Source: Olivibacter domesticus
Lineage (GTDB): Bacteria; Bacteroidota; Bacteroidia; Sphingobacteriales; Sphingobacteriaceae
Length of the DNA stretch: 64,000 nucleotides
Assembly: GCF_900109575.1 (NCBI RefSeq)
Contig: NZ_FOAF01000005.1
Span: 124,001-188,000, forward strand
Direction of reading: 5' to 3'
Shown here: one piece after another, positions 37,585 through 46,860 of the stretch
How the letters are laid out: the number at the start of each line of letters is the position of its first letter
Numbering within the stretch: position 1 is the first letter of the stretch
The notes under the pieces: model-generated
What the model was told of the DNA's origin: nothing
The model's database searches: none
Seen by the model: only the letters and a program-made list of their open reading frames with translations
Made by a program: the position numbers and the translations under genes

Positions 37585-37717
37585 TAGCAAAAATCAATTC
37601 CATTCGATTTTTAAACCATGTACAAAGATAACAGAATAAGATCTTAACTTGCTTAAAATAAAAGCAATACGGATTCAGTCTAAATTAGATATTTAGAAAA
37701 GTAGGGAAACAATACAA

Positions 37718-38089
37718 TTATCCAATTATAAGGGGAGATGTTGGAGCAGCTTTTAAACAATCCTTTATAATGCCTGGAAGCTCCATCATAAATTTTGCAC
37801 CCTGCATTAACTCCTTAAGATTGAGTACATCTGAAACGCTTAATACAAAACAACGTTGTGATCGAAATGGCATTATAATGGTAAAATCGGCTCGTGGAGA
37901 CGGGTCGAATAAAAGCTCGCTAAGGTTTATTTCTTCAATTTTCCTTCGTAGATGTAAAAAGTCTGTAACCTTGAAAGGCGTACAATCTCCAGCAAATTCT
38001 AACCAATAGCAATTTTTATTACTGCACTGCAAAACAGCTCCAAATTCAGTTCTAAAAACTTCTTCTAAACTCGCAAAACCACAAAGCAT
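37718..38089 (-). CDS. Uncharacterised small protein (possibly DUF6686-like)
   Basis: A 123-aa cytosolic protein starting MLCGFASLEEVFRTEFGAVL. The N-terminal half has Cys residues spaced as Cys3, Cys22 and Cys27 (QCSNKNCYWLEFAG), then LHLRRKIEEINLSELLFD and a hydrophobic C-terminus (LSVSDVLNLKELMQGAKFMME). The overall pattern recalls small Bacteroidota proteins such as DUF6686, but I cannot be sure of the family. It stands alone between ferritin and the decarboxylase. No function can be assigned. Confidence 0.65.
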   Translation of the reverse strand: MLCGFASLEEVFRTEFGAVLQCSNKNCYWLEFAGDCTPFKVTDFLHLRRKIEEINLSELLFDPSPRADFTIIMPFRSQRCFVLSVSDVLNLKELMQGAKFMMELPGIIKDCLKAAPTSPLIIG

Positions 38090-38194
38090 ATTCTATAAAC
38101 TCTTATTTCCAATCTACGAATGCGAATATAGCAACTATATATAATCAGTCCAAATTAATTTACCAAAAATTACAGAATATATTTAACTCTTTTA

Positions 38195-40033
38195 TTAAAT
38201 GATACCATAAAGTACTTCTCCTTTTACACCTAATGCATCTACCCTTTTTTCAACAGTTGGATCTTTATCAAGAGAAGGTGCATGATGCGGTTTGCTTCTT
38301 GCATCAATAATAACAGGCCCATTGCAACCCCAGTGCTTAAATTCCACGAAACTTCCTACACCATAAATATCATGCGAAGGGTTACTTCTAGTAAATGTAA
38401 CCCACAGAAAGTTGTTTACGTTCGCTGCAGTAAACCCTGCGTCATCACACAAAACGATGAGTGCAATTCCCCCAAAATGCATATCGGCCATTTCTTTAGC
38501 TCCTTGTTTCACTAATTTATCGGTCTCTTGATAATCAATGAATGCAGGAGCATCTACAGCCAGCACACCAGGCATTACTAATTTAAAGTGATCAAAAGGA
38601 CGAGGCAAAACCATATTTCCCGGCAAACTGCTCCAAAGCTCCCTTTTCTTTTCACCGGCGGCAGCAAATACCACTTTAGAGCCTGCATTAAGATCTTCAC
38701 CTGTATAATCCAAGGTGTCGATTGTCGTCTTTGTATGAAAATGTAAATCTCTAGTTGGATCAAACCTTTCGAAGATATGTTTTAAGAAGTTTACTTCGTC
38801 ATGAATATCTAAATCAGGATCATCTTCCTGCGCTGCGATGAAGAGATATTTAGCCAAGCTTAACTGATTCTTACCCAGTATTTGATTAGCTATTGTTAAA
38901 ATTTCCTGTGGGCGTTTTAATTTTAGATAGGGTGTGTATCGCTCTGAACCAATAGCAAACAAAAGTGGATGCACGCCCGCAGCATCTACTGCATGAACGG
39001 CATGTAAGCCGTTAATTTCCTGCGGGATCGCTGGGCCACTAATCTCATGGATTAATTGCCCAAAACTGGTATCTTCCTGAGGCGGTCGTCCTACTACGGT
39101 AAAAGACCAAATGGCATCTCGGCGATGGTAAACCTTATGCACCTTCATCAGTGGGAAAGGATGTGTTAAACTATAATAACCTATATGATCACCAAAAGGG
39201 CCTTCAGGTTTATTTTCATTAGGATAAACGGTGCCGGTAATTACGAAATCTGCATCTGCAGAAATACAGAAACCCTCTTCATCATAAAAATATCTAAACC
39301 TTCTATTACCTAAGGCTCCTGCAAAGATTGTTTCTGAGAGCCCTTCCGGTAAGGGCATAACCGCTGATAGCGGATGCGAAGGTGGGCCACCAACAAAAAC
39401 ACTTACCTTCAAGGGCTTACCTTGTCTATTAGCTTTTGATTGATGCACTCCGATGCCCCTATGAAGTTGATAATGTAGTCCAACCTCTTCATTCAATTTA
39501 TATTCATTACCTGCTAATTGAATTCGATACATACCCAAATTTGCGTTCATTATCCCCGGTTTATCAATATCCTCTGTATATACCTGCGGCATCGTAATAA
39601 ACGGCCCGCCATCTAAAGGCCAATTGACAATTTGAGGCAGGTTGCTTATTTTTGTTTTCCCGTAAAGTATTGGAGCGGCATATCTAGTTTTCATGGGTAA
39701 GGCCGACAAAGCATTCATAGAAACACCTGCATATTTGAACGGATGCTTTAGTGCACGCATCGGGTCCATTTTTAAATCAACCATCAACTTCATTTTGTTT
39801 AGTGTATCTCTAAACATGAAGCGCGACCTCTCGATGGTGCCAAAAAGGTTAGAAATGGCCGGAAATTTACTTCCTTTTACATTCTCAAACAAAATGGCAG
39901 GCCCCTGGTGTTCATACACCCTTAAGTGTATAGCGGCCATTTCGAGGTAGGGGTCAACTTCTTTCTTAATACGAATTAAATGGCCATTGTGTTCCAAATC
40001 TTTTACACATTCCGCCAAACTTTTATATCCCAT
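38195..40033 (-). CDS. UbiD-family decarboxylase
   Basis: A 612-aa cytosolic enzyme of the UbiD family (prenyl-FMN-dependent reversible aromatic decarboxylases). N-terminal and middle domains carry GHLIRIKKEVDPYLEMAAI, PEGPFGDHIGYYS (with the conserved Glu and Asp of the active site) and VVGRPPQEDTSFGQLIHE. Bacteroidota members of this length are usually annotated as menaquinone-biosynthesis decarboxylases, which would fit a quinone-dependent respiratory chain (nuo and poxB in this window), but the substrate is not proven. It lacks an adjacent UbiX-type flavin prenyltransferase gene. Confidence 0.88.
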   Translation of the reverse strand: MGYKSLAECVKDLEHNGHLIRIKKEVDPYLEMAAIHLRVYEHQGPAILFENVKGSKFPAISNLFGTIERSRFMFRDTLNKMKLMVDLKMDPMRALKHPFKYAGVSMNALSALPMKTRYAAPILYGKTKISNLPQIVNWPLDGGPFITMPQVYTEDIDKPGIMNANLGMYRIQLAGNEYKLNEEVGLHYQLHRGIGVHQSKANRQGKPLKVSVFVGGPPSHPLSAVMPLPEGLSETIFAGALGNRRFRYFYDEEGFCISADADFVITGTVYPNENKPEGPFGDHIGYYSLTHPFPLMKVHKVYHRRDAIWSFTVVGRPPQEDTSFGQLIHEISGPAIPQEINGLHAVHAVDAAGVHPLLFAIGSERYTPYLKLKRPQEILTIANQILGKNQLSLAKYLFIAAQEDDPDLDIHDEVNFLKHIFERFDPTRDLHFHTKTTIDTLDYTGEDLNAGSKVVFAAAGEKKRELWSSLPGNMVLPRPFDHFKLVMPGVLAVDAPAFIDYQETDKLVKQGAKEMADMHFGGIALIVLCDDAGFTAANVNNFLWVTFTRSNPSHDIYGVGSFVEFKHWGCNGPVIIDARSKPHHAPSLDKDPTVEKRVDALGVKGEVLYGII

Positions 40034-40096
40034 GAATCTGTGAGTTTCTCAAAGGCCCAAAATAGATAAAATGCATTTGATATGCAATTAACGACG

Positions 40097-41155
40097 CTAT
40101 GCGATGGTGATTTCTGACGATAGGTAAACATCCTGAACCAAATTCAACAGTTCTACTCCTTCTTCAAATGGTCTTTGAAAAGCTTTTCTCCCCAATATTA
40201 GTCCGGTACCTCCCGCTCTTTTATTTATGACTGCACTTTTTACCGCCTCAGCTAAATCTGTTGCTCCTTTAGATTCACCTCCTGAATTAATTAATCCGGC
40301 CCTTCCCATATAGCCATTAATTACCTGATATCTACACAAATCGATCGGATGAGAAGAGCTCAGTTCTGTATACATCCTAGGATCGCTCTTAGAAAAGCCT
40401 ATTGCAGTGAATCCGCCATTTGTTTCCGGCAGCTTTTGCTTCAAAATATCGGCTTGTATAGTTGCTCCTAAGTGGTTCGCCTGACCAGTTATATCGGCAG
40501 CAGTTTCGTAATTCACTTGATCTTTCTTATACCCATTATTACGGGTATAGCACCATAAAACGCAGGCCATACCTAATTCATGGGCTCTTTCAAAAGCTTC
40601 AGACACCTCTATTATCTGTCTACTCGATTCTTCCGATCCAAAATATATAGTTGCTCCCACGGCCGTTGCTCCTAAATTCCAGGCGCCTTCAACAGACCCA
40701 AACATGATCTGATTATACTTTGTAGGATATGTTAGTAACTCATTATGGTTTAATTTAACTAAGAACGGGATCTTGTGGGCATATTTACGAGAAAGCATCG
40801 CTAAATTCCCAAATGTACTAGCCACCGCATTACATCCGCCTTCGAGGGCTAATTTTATAATATTTTCAGGATCAAAATACATTGGATTAGGAGCAAAAGA
40901 TGCACCTGCAGTATGTTCAATTCCCTGATCAATCGGTAGAATTGAAATGTAACCTGTATCTTTTAGTCTACCATGCCTATAAATAGCGGCTAGCGACCGT
41001 AAAACTTGTACATTCCGATTGGAGGGAAGGAAAACACCTTCTATAAATGTTGGGGAAGGCAAATGTAGCTGGTCTCTCTTAACAGTACGGCATTTATGTT
41101 TCAACAAATCATCTGCATCTGTTCCTAACAACTTGTATATCTTTTCGAAACTCAT
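40097..41155 (-). CDS. Class I fructose-bisphosphate aldolase (DhnA/FbaB type)
   Basis: A 352-aa aldolase of the bacterial/archaeal class I type that cleaves fructose 1,6-bisphosphate in glycolysis and reverses the step in gluconeogenesis. Motifs include [33 protein letters not shown] and [17 protein letters not shown], as in DhnA/FbaB enzymes. I start at the ATG at 41155 ([11 protein letters not shown]), the usual N-terminus; an in-frame start 14 codons upstream has a Cys-rich non-conserved stretch. It lies 64 bp upstream of the decarboxylase gene on the same strand, so the two may share a transcript. Confidence 0.93.
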   Translation of the reverse strand: MSFEKIYKLLGTDADDLLKHKCRTVKRDQLHLPSPTFIEGVFLPSNRNVQVLRSLAAIYRHGRLKDTGYISILPIDQGIEHTAGASFAPNPMYFDPENIIKLALEGGCNAVASTFGNLAMLSRKYAHKIPFLVKLNHNELLTYPTKYNQIMFGSVEGAWNLGATAVGATIYFGSEESSRQIIEVSEAFERAHELGMACVLWCYTRNNGYKKDQVNYETAADITGQANHLGATIQADILKQKLPETNGGFTAIGFSKSDPRMYTELSSSHPIDLCRYQVINGYMGRAGLINSGGESKGATDLAEAVKSAVINKRAGGTGLILGRKAFQRPFEEGVELLNLVQDVYLSSEITIA

Positions 41156-41270
41156 GTTTATTTCTTTTGCTTGCTTAGCATAACAAACAAAAATCACTAT
41201 AGTTCTGATAATTTCTAGAGATATACTTAATAATCAATTTCCCATTACGCGGAGTAACTTAGAAAAGATT

Positions 41271-41738
41271 TTAATTTCCAGCAAATTGAACAGCTTCAAC
41301 ACCAAATTTATTTAGAAAGTCAACTCCTTCGTCAGACGAAAGCCCCTTATATGAAGCGTAAGAATACTTATAAAAGACCTTAATAATTCCGGCAGAATAG
41401 ATTAAACGTGCGCATGGTAAACATGGAGATAAAGTAGTATATAAAGTAGCACCCAGCAAACCAGCTCCATTTTTTACTGCATATAAGATCGCGTTTTCTT
41501 CTGCATGTAGCGCCAAAGAGCAGCTCCCCTTTGAATCGCGCGCACATCCTTCTATAGGCCACTCCTGGTCACAGTTATGCGTTCCCGAGGGTGGTCCGTT
41601 ATAACCAATTGATATTATACGTGTATCTTTTGCCAGCACTGCGCCTACATGTGCTTTAACGCAGTGAGAACGTTCAGCCAGCTCTAAAGCCAAATTCATA
41701 AAGATCTCATCAAAACTAGGTTTCGCCATATTAATCAT
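41271..41738 (-). CDS. dCMP/cytidine deaminase family protein
   Basis: A 155-aa zinc enzyme of the deoxycytidylate deaminase family, which makes dUMP from dCMP for thymidylate synthesis. The zinc site is complete: His and catalytic Glu in LALHAEENAILYA, and the two cysteines in TLSPCLPCARLI. An additional Cys-containing loop, THNCDQEWPIEGCARDSKGSC, is typical of dCMP deaminases that hold a second metal or structural site. The start is taken at 41738; an ATG three codons later (41729) is equally plausible. It is 115 bp upstream of the aldolase on the same strand. Confidence 0.92.
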   Translation of the reverse strand: MINMAKPSFDEIFMNLALELAERSHCVKAHVGAVLAKDTRIISIGYNGPPSGTHNCDQEWPIEGCARDSKGSCSLALHAEENAILYAVKNGAGLLGATLYTTLSPCLPCARLIYSAGIIKVFYKYSYASYKGLSSDEGVDFLNKFGVEAVQFAGN

Positions 41739-41770
41739 TGTTACGTTTCAAAAGTGTTACACGGAACGGT

Positions 41771-41784
41771 ATCTGTGAACAGAT
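41771..41784. promoter_or_regulatory. Palindrome upstream of the dCMP deaminase gene
   Basis: ATCTGT-GA-ACAGAT is a perfect 6-2-6 palindrome about 33 bp before the start codon, a reasonable place for an operator overlapping the promoter. The regulator is unknown. It is not the standard LexA box. Confidence 0.35.
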
Positions 41785-41938
41785 TCAGTATAAAAGAGTC
41801 TTTTATCTTACGATAAAACGCTACAAAAATAAAGAATCCTCCATTCACTTAACTCAAAACAACGTGAGATTTTTCTGTTAAAACTTTCATTTAGTATTTT
41901 TTTTGTATTATTGCACCTCAACCAAGTAATGGAAAAAC

Positions 41939-42568
41939 ATGATTGAAGTTATCGTTTCTGGTGTTGGTTTGGGGATTATTTTATCATTCTTAACTGGCCC
42001 AGCATTCTTCGCATTACTAAAGACAAGTATAGAAAAGGGCTTTTACGGAGGTATATCCTTTGCTTTTGGTGTATTTGTTGCAGATATTCTTTATGTTGCA
42101 TTATCACTGTATGGCTCTTCATATATAGCAAGGGAAAGGGAGATATTGTTTCCTCTTGGAATAATAGGCAGTGTGGTTCTGCTGGGTGTTGGCATACATT
42201 ATATCTTAAAGAAAGTCACCATTAAACGAAGCAAATGCCTTTCTAAACGGGAACACAGCGGTTACTTTATTAAAGGATTCGCTATGTGTATTTTCAATCC
42301 TACGTTGTTGTTATATTGGATAAGCGTTACGAGTGGTGTAGTATCTATTAGCAACGATTTTGACTTAAAAAGAATTATTCCATTCTTTGCTTGTGTATTA
42401 CTTACGCAATTGGGTATCGACTCAGTGAAAGCCTTTTATGCTGACAAATTGAGTCACAAAATCGAAGAGTGCACGTTAAATAAGATAAATAAATTTGCAG
42501 GGGCACTCATCATCGTATTTGCCCTGCGGCTGATGTACGAATTAGTCTTCACCCATACCATTATTTAA
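41939..42568 (+). CDS. LysE-family amino acid exporter
   Basis: A 209-aa inner-membrane protein with about six hydrophobic segments and the LysE/RhtB features GIILSFLTGPAFFALLKTSI (TM1) and GFAMCIFNPTLLLYWISVTSG (the conserved NP motif before TM4). LysE proteins export amino acids such as lysine, arginine or homoserine; the substrate here is undetermined. It is an isolated gene, divergent from the dCMP deaminase. The repeat element B and its flank occupy the 600 bp beyond it. Confidence 0.9.
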   Translation: MIEVIVSGVGLGIILSFLTGPAFFALLKTSIEKGFYGGISFAFGVFVADILYVALSLYGSSYIAREREILFPLGIIGSVVLLGVGIHYILKKVTIKRSKCLSKREHSGYFIKGFAMCIFNPTLLLYWISVTSGVVSISNDFDLKRIIPFFACVLLTQLGIDSVKAFYADKLSHKIEECTLNKINKFAGALIIVFALRLMYELVFTHTII

Positions 42569-43129
42569 TTCATAACTCTTTTCTCTCTCCCCTCAACATT
42601 ACTTTTTCTGTGCAGAAAGAATGTTTATTTTATTTGAATTTATCAAGGTTTATTGTTCGTCCTACAACACGATTGCTTTCCGTTGCTGATAGCAACGAGG
42701 TCTTCCACTTTTGGTCGCAAAAGTGACAAAACTCGCCGCTGTACCCAGTAGCTACAATGCTAGTGCCTCCACCTGCAAACCGCTACTGACTAAGGCGGCA
42801 TTTCGAGCAGAACGGAGAGTAGTTGCGAACAAGCACTAACCGTTGCGAAGGACAAAAATGGCATAGGTTTGTGAAGGAAGCAATCGGCAGTCAAACATGC
42901 TAATATGAATTTCCTAGCGAAGCTATCTCAAATAGAGCAATAGATAAATGAAGGGTAGTGTTGTGTGAGGGGATGTCTTCTATTGCGGCCGAGCATGTTG
43001 CCACGGATTGCAACGGAGCAAGCCCGCCAGGCACTTTGCTATACTTTGTTGCGGACAAAGTAGAAGAATATGCGCGATCAGCGCTTAAAATAAACGTTCC
43101 TTTATTAAAGACAATATGTATCTATATTA
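42569..43129. other. Intergenic region between lysE-type gene and purF
   Basis: About 560 bp. Most is the repeat listed next. An extra hairpin CGTTGCT-GAT-AGCAACG (42681-42697) lies just outside the element. Frames crossing this region are not coding-like. Confidence 0.5.
42706..43089 (-). repeat. Dispersed structured repeat, copy B
   Basis: The 384-bp inverse copy of the element at 18168-18552. Read on the minus strand it begins with the same TTTAAGCGCTGATCGCGCAT, has hairpin TACTTTGT/ACAAAGTA (43042-43062) and ends with hairpin CACTTTTG-CGAC-CAAAAGTG (42706-42725). The end hairpin has a different sequence from copy A (CTACTTTC/GAAAGTAG) yet still pairs, which argues for selection on structure. 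The central third is diverged. The sequence is not coding. Confidence 0.8.
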
Positions 43130-43161
43130 TAAAAGAAAAGGTCGGAATAAAATCCCGACCT
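43130..43161 (-). terminator. purF terminator
   Basis: On the minus strand AGGTCGG and CCGACCT (43155-43161 and 43139-43145) pair around a 9-base loop and are followed by TTTTCTTTT, about 25 bp past the purF stop codon. Confidence 0.85.
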
Positions 43162-43183
43162 GATACATCTAAATTTTTATTTA

Positions 43184-45094
43184 TTATGCCGAGTAATAGG
43201 CTCTCACATTCTTTCCTTCTACCCAATTCATAAAAGCTCTATTTACTACTTTGTTTCCTCCAGGAGTTGGATAATTACCAGAGAAATACCAATCGCCCTT
43301 ATTCTTTGGACAAGCAATATGTAAATCTTCCAGCGTCTGATAGATAACCTCTACCTTAGCATTAATACCAATAGGTGTTACAATACGTGCAATTTCCTCA
43401 GAGATCTCCTGATAGGTGAATGGTTCATAAATTGCTTTGACATGGTTTTCAACCACTTCTTTATCCATATCTAAAGACTCAACGCACTTTTGGTACACAT
43501 CATCTATAATATAGTTCATACCATTTTTACGTAAGAGCGAAATGGCCGCTTCAAAGGCTACAAACTCACCCATACGAGACATGTCGATCCCATAACAATC
43601 CGGGTAACGGATTTGTGGAGCTGAAGAAACAATGATGATCTTCACAGGGTTTAAGCGGTCTAATATCTTCAATATACTTTGTTTCAAAGTTGTACCTCTT
43701 ACAATGGAGTCATCTATTGCGACAATAGTGTCTTCTCCTCCCTTTACAACACCGTAGGTAGTATCATAAATATGAGCGACCATATCCTGCCTGTCAGCAT
43801 CTTGCGTAATGAAGGTTCTAAGTTTTGCGTCTTTAATGTTTAATTTTTCAAAGCGCGGACTTATATTGAGCATGTCCTCTAATTCACCATCTGATATTTT
43901 ATCCGCCCTTTTTAATAAAGTATCCTTTTGAAGTTTACGCACAAAGGCATTAATACCATCCATAACGCCATAAAAGGCCACTTCTGCTGTATTAGGAATA
44001 AAAGAAAATACGGTGTTTTTAATATTTTTGCTAACAGCATTCAATATCGCTGGACACAATAAACGACCTAGCTCCTTTCTCTCCTTATATATTTCGGTAT
44101 CACTACCCCGTGAAAAGTAAATACGTTCAAAGGAGCAAGCTTTTTTCTCGACAGGCTCACGAAACATTTCTTCGGTGATCGTCCCATCTTTCTTGATGAT
44201 CAGTGCATGTCCGGGCTTAATTTCCTTAATCGCATCAAACTTCACATTAAAGGCTGTTTGAATAGCAGGACGCTCAGAGGTTACCACCATTACTTCATCA
44301 TCTTGATAATAATAGGCAGGCCTTATTCCGGCAGGATCTCTCATAACGAAAGCATCACCATGGCCAAAAATCCCACTGATGGTATACCCCCCATCCCAAG
44401 TTTTTGCAGACCGTCTAAGAATCTTTGCAACATCCAGATTCTTCGCAATTAAAGCACTAATTTCAACGTTTGAATAATTTTCCTTTTTAAATTTATCAAA
44501 GAGCTCCTGGTTTTCAGTATCCAAAAAATGTCCGATTTTTTCAAGTACTGTGATGGTATCTGCCTGCTCTTTTGGATGTTGTCCAAGTTCGAATAATTGC
44601 TCTAGTAGTTCGTCTACATTGGTCATATTAAAATTACCTGCAATTACGAGATTACGGCTCATCCAATTGTTTTGCCTTAAAAAGGGGTGGCAGTTTTCAA
44701 TGCTATTCTTTCCATGTGTTCCATAACGCAAATGCCCTAACAGTACCTCTCCGACAAAACTCATGTTTTCTTTTAGCCAATGAGAATCTTGGAACAACTC
44801 CGGATCAGATTGCTGTACGGCAGCAAACTTGCGCTGTACATATTCAAAAATTTCAGAAACAGCACTAGCCCCCATCGCACGATATCTGCTGATATAACGG
44901 TTCCCGGGCTTTACGTCAAACTTAATGGTTGCAATACCCGCGCCATCTTGCCCGCGGTTATGCTGTTTTTCCATCAATAAATAGAGTTTGTTAATACCAT
45001 AGAGAGCCGTACCATACTTCTCTTGGTAATAAGAAAGAGGTTTAAGCAAGCGAATTAATGCTATACCGCACTCGTGTTTAATTGAGTCACTCAT
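43184..45094 (-). CDS. purF: Amidophosphoribosyltransferase, long Bacteroidota form
   Basis: The enzyme transfers glutamine amide nitrogen to PRPP, the first step of purine synthesis. At 636 aa it is about 130 residues longer than standard PurF (about 500). The N-terminal Ntn hydrolase domain begins MSDSIKHECGIALIRL, so the catalytic Cys9 would be exposed only after removal of an 8-residue propeptide. HLRYGTHGKNSIENCHPF is the glutaminase channel region and TIVAIDDSIVRGTTLK the PRPP site. Some Bacteroidota carry a second, shorter PurF; none is in this window, so this copy may be a paralogue. A good promoter lies directly upstream. Confidence 0.88.
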   Translation of the reverse strand: MSDSIKHECGIALIRLLKPLSYYQEKYGTALYGINKLYLLMEKQHNRGQDGAGIATIKFDVKPGNRYISRYRAMGASAVSEIFEYVQRKFAAVQQSDPELFQDSHWLKENMSFVGEVLLGHLRYGTHGKNSIENCHPFLRQNNWMSRNLVIAGNFNMTNVDELLEQLFELGQHPKEQADTITVLEKIGHFLDTENQELFDKFKKENYSNVEISALIAKNLDVAKILRRSAKTWDGGYTISGIFGHGDAFVMRDPAGIRPAYYYQDDEVMVVTSERPAIQTAFNVKFDAIKEIKPGHALIIKKDGTITEEMFREPVEKKACSFERIYFSRGSDTEIYKERKELGRLLCPAILNAVSKNIKNTVFSFIPNTAEVAFYGVMDGINAFVRKLQKDTLLKRADKISDGELEDMLNISPRFEKLNIKDAKLRTFITQDADRQDMVAHIYDTTYGVVKGGEDTIVAIDDSIVRGTTLKQSILKILDRLNPVKIIIVSSAPQIRYPDCYGIDMSRMGEFVAFEAAISLLRKNGMNYIIDDVYQKCVESLDMDKEVVENHVKAIYEPFTYQEISEEIARIVTPIGINAKVEVIYQTLEDLHIACPKNKGDWYFSGNYPTPGGNKVVNRAFMNWVEGKNVRAYYSA

Positions 45095-45111
45095 AGTTGG
45101 GATTGAGCACG

Positions 45112-45141
45112 CAAAATTACGTATTTATACAATTAAGCAAA
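45112..45141 (-). promoter_or_regulatory. Candidate promoter of purF
   Basis: On the minus strand TTTG (45138-45141), 18 bp, and a perfect TAATTTTG (45112-45119), preceded by AAATACG as at guaA and ispG. Initiation would be only about 15 nt before the ATG at 45094. Confidence 0.55.
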
Positions 45142-45204
45142 AGGAAAGCTCCTAAAAAATAAACAGTACACTGTAAAATTAATCATAAGCCCATTCCCAG
45201 GGCA

Positions 45205-45237
45205 TAAAAGAATATACCGGCCAATGAATCGGCCGGT
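45205..45237 (-). terminator. Possible amtB terminator
   Basis: ACCGGCC (45216-45222) and GGCCGGT (45231-45237) form a 7-bp GC-rich stem with an 8-base loop, just after the amtB stop on the minus strand. The following tract (TATATTCTTTT) is only moderately T-rich. Confidence 0.55.
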
Positions 45238-45243
45238 AAAAAA

Positions 45244-46560
45244 TTATAATTTTTCGCCATGCTGGCTTATATCCAAGCCCAACTCCTCCTCTTCTGGAGA
45301 AACCCGTAATTTACTAATTGCATTGGTAATACGTAATAGAATAAATGCAACAATGAAAGTATAAGCAACCGAACCTATTAAACCTATCACCTGTGCCCAA
45401 AACAAGGAACTTTCACCAAAAAAAAGTCCATTCGTACTAATGGCAGGGTTTACAGCTTTAGAAGCAAACACACCCGTTAGAATCATTCCTATCATACCAC
45501 CTACACCGTGACTTGGAAATACATCCAGCGTATCATCTACGTTGGAACGCGTAGTTCGCCACTCAACAAGTAGATTACATATAATAGACGTCACTACACC
45601 AATAATCATAGAGTGAGGTATTGTAACAAAACCCGCCCCTGGTGTGATGGCTACCAAGCCTACAACAACACCAATGGAAACACCCATTGCAGTCGGTTTT
45701 TTTCCACGAGCAGCATCGAAAAAGATCCAAGCTAAAGCAGCAGCGGCGGAAGCAGTAGTAGTAGTGGCCAGTGCAGAAGCAGCTAATTCATTGGCTCCAA
45801 AAGCAGAACCCGCATTAAAGCCAAACCATCCAAACCATAGAAGTCCCATTCCTATAAGCACGTAAGTTACCCTTGCCGGGTCATGGCCATTACTATTTCC
45901 TTTTTTCAGAAAAATGGCAGAAACAAATGCTGTAACACCTGCAGACATATGCACTACTGTTCCTCCCGCAAAATCCAGCACTCCCATGCTCGCCAGTAAA
46001 CCCTCAGGATGCCAAGTTGCATGCGCCAAGGGCGCATAAATAAAAATAAAGAATAAGCAAACGAACAATATATAAGAAGTAAAACGTATCCGCTCTGCGA
46101 AAGCCCCGGTAATGAGTGCTGGCGTTATAATTGCAAACTTTAATTGATACATTGCAAACAGCGCAAAAGGTATAGTGGGTGCAGCTGGCCAGTTCGGTCC
46201 ATCAATAACGCCATTGAACATAAAATATGTTAAGGGGTTTCCTATAAGGCCGTGCCATGATTCACCAAAAACTAAACTAAACCCAAAGACCACCCATATA
46301 ACAGCTACCAAACACATACATATAAAACTCTGCAGCATAGTAGATATTACATTTTTCTTTTTTACCATCCCCCCATAGAAAAAAGCTAATCCCGGAGTCA
46401 TAATTAACACCAAAGCAGTTGAAGTCAACATCCAAGCCACATCGGCTCCATTATACTCGATCTTACCTACGTCATTGACAGGAACACAAGGGTAAAACAA
46501 ACAGATTAACACTAATAACAATAAAAGAATAAAAGGAATAGTAGATTTTTTAGTATTCAT
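45244..46560 (-). CDS. amtB: Ammonium transporter
   Basis: A 438-aa Amt/MEP/Rh channel that brings ammonium into the cell. An N-terminal hydrophobic segment is followed by 11 membrane helices. The twin-histidine pore residues appear in GGTVVHMSAG and FPSHGVGGMIG. FYGGMVKKKNVISTM and GWFGFNAGSAFGAN are Amt signatures. No glnK follows, although amtB-glnK pairing is common, so PII control (if any) must be encoded elsewhere. A good promoter with a leader of about 100 nt lies upstream. Confidence 0.96.
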   Translation of the reverse strand: MNTKKSTIPFILLLLLVLICLFYPCVPVNDVGKIEYNGADVAWMLTSTALVLIMTPGLAFFYGGMVKKKNVISTMLQSFICMCLVAVIWVVFGFSLVFGESWHGLIGNPLTYFMFNGVIDGPNWPAAPTIPFALFAMYQLKFAIITPALITGAFAERIRFTSYILFVCLFFIFIYAPLAHATWHPEGLLASMGVLDFAGGTVVHMSAGVTAFVSAIFLKKGNSNGHDPARVTYVLIGMGLLWFGWFGFNAGSAFGANELAASALATTTTASAAAALAWIFFDAARGKKPTAMGVSIGVVVGLVAITPGAGFVTIPHSMIIGVVTSIICNLLVEWRTTRSNVDDTLDVFPSHGVGGMIGMILTGVFASKAVNPAISTNGLFFGESSLFWAQVIGLIGSVAYTFIVAFILLRITNAISKLRVSPEEEELGLDISQHGEKL

Positions 46561-46860
46561 AATAAATTATTTTCATCAAACAAACCATTTCTCAAACAAT
46601 ACTACCACCATTGGTTATTATTTTCACATTTTGCAATGGATAACTCATAACGGCTTCATATTTTGGCCAAATATAGGTAATATGAAATAAAATTTTCAAA
46701 CAAAATTCACAAAAAACCAAAAAAATTATTAAAAAAATCTATAAATATTATAAATTTAACAAATAATCGAATATTTTGTTATCTCATTGCTATTACCAAC
46801 AAGCATTTCCATTCAAATAGAAAAGAAAAAGATCTCGACAGTGTTTGTTCAACGAACAAT
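46561..46860. other. Intergenic region upstream of amtB, downstream of nuoN
   Basis: About 300 bp of strongly AT-rich sequence holding the amtB promoter (listed) and the 3' flank of nuoN with an inverted repeat TTGTTC-AAC-GAACAA (46845-46859) that lacks a T-run. I see no RNA gene. Confidence 0.5.
46668..46700 (-). promoter_or_regulatory. Candidate promoter of amtB
   Basis: On the minus strand TTTG (46697-46700), 21 bp, and a perfect TATATTTG (46668-46675). Both boxes match exactly. The leader would be about 100 nt. Confidence 0.55.

Noticed and set aside
42958-43233. 91-aa frame across repeat copy B into purF
   Set aside because: It runs from the repeat through the purF terminator into the antisense of purF and has no protein-like features.
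45205-45237. Strong rho-independent terminator after amtB
   Set aside because: The stem is good but the following tract is weakly T-rich, so I keep it only as a possible terminator.
46843-46860. Terminator after nuoN (TTGTTC/GAACAA)
   Set aside because: The stem has only 6 bp and is not followed by a T-run on the relevant strand.
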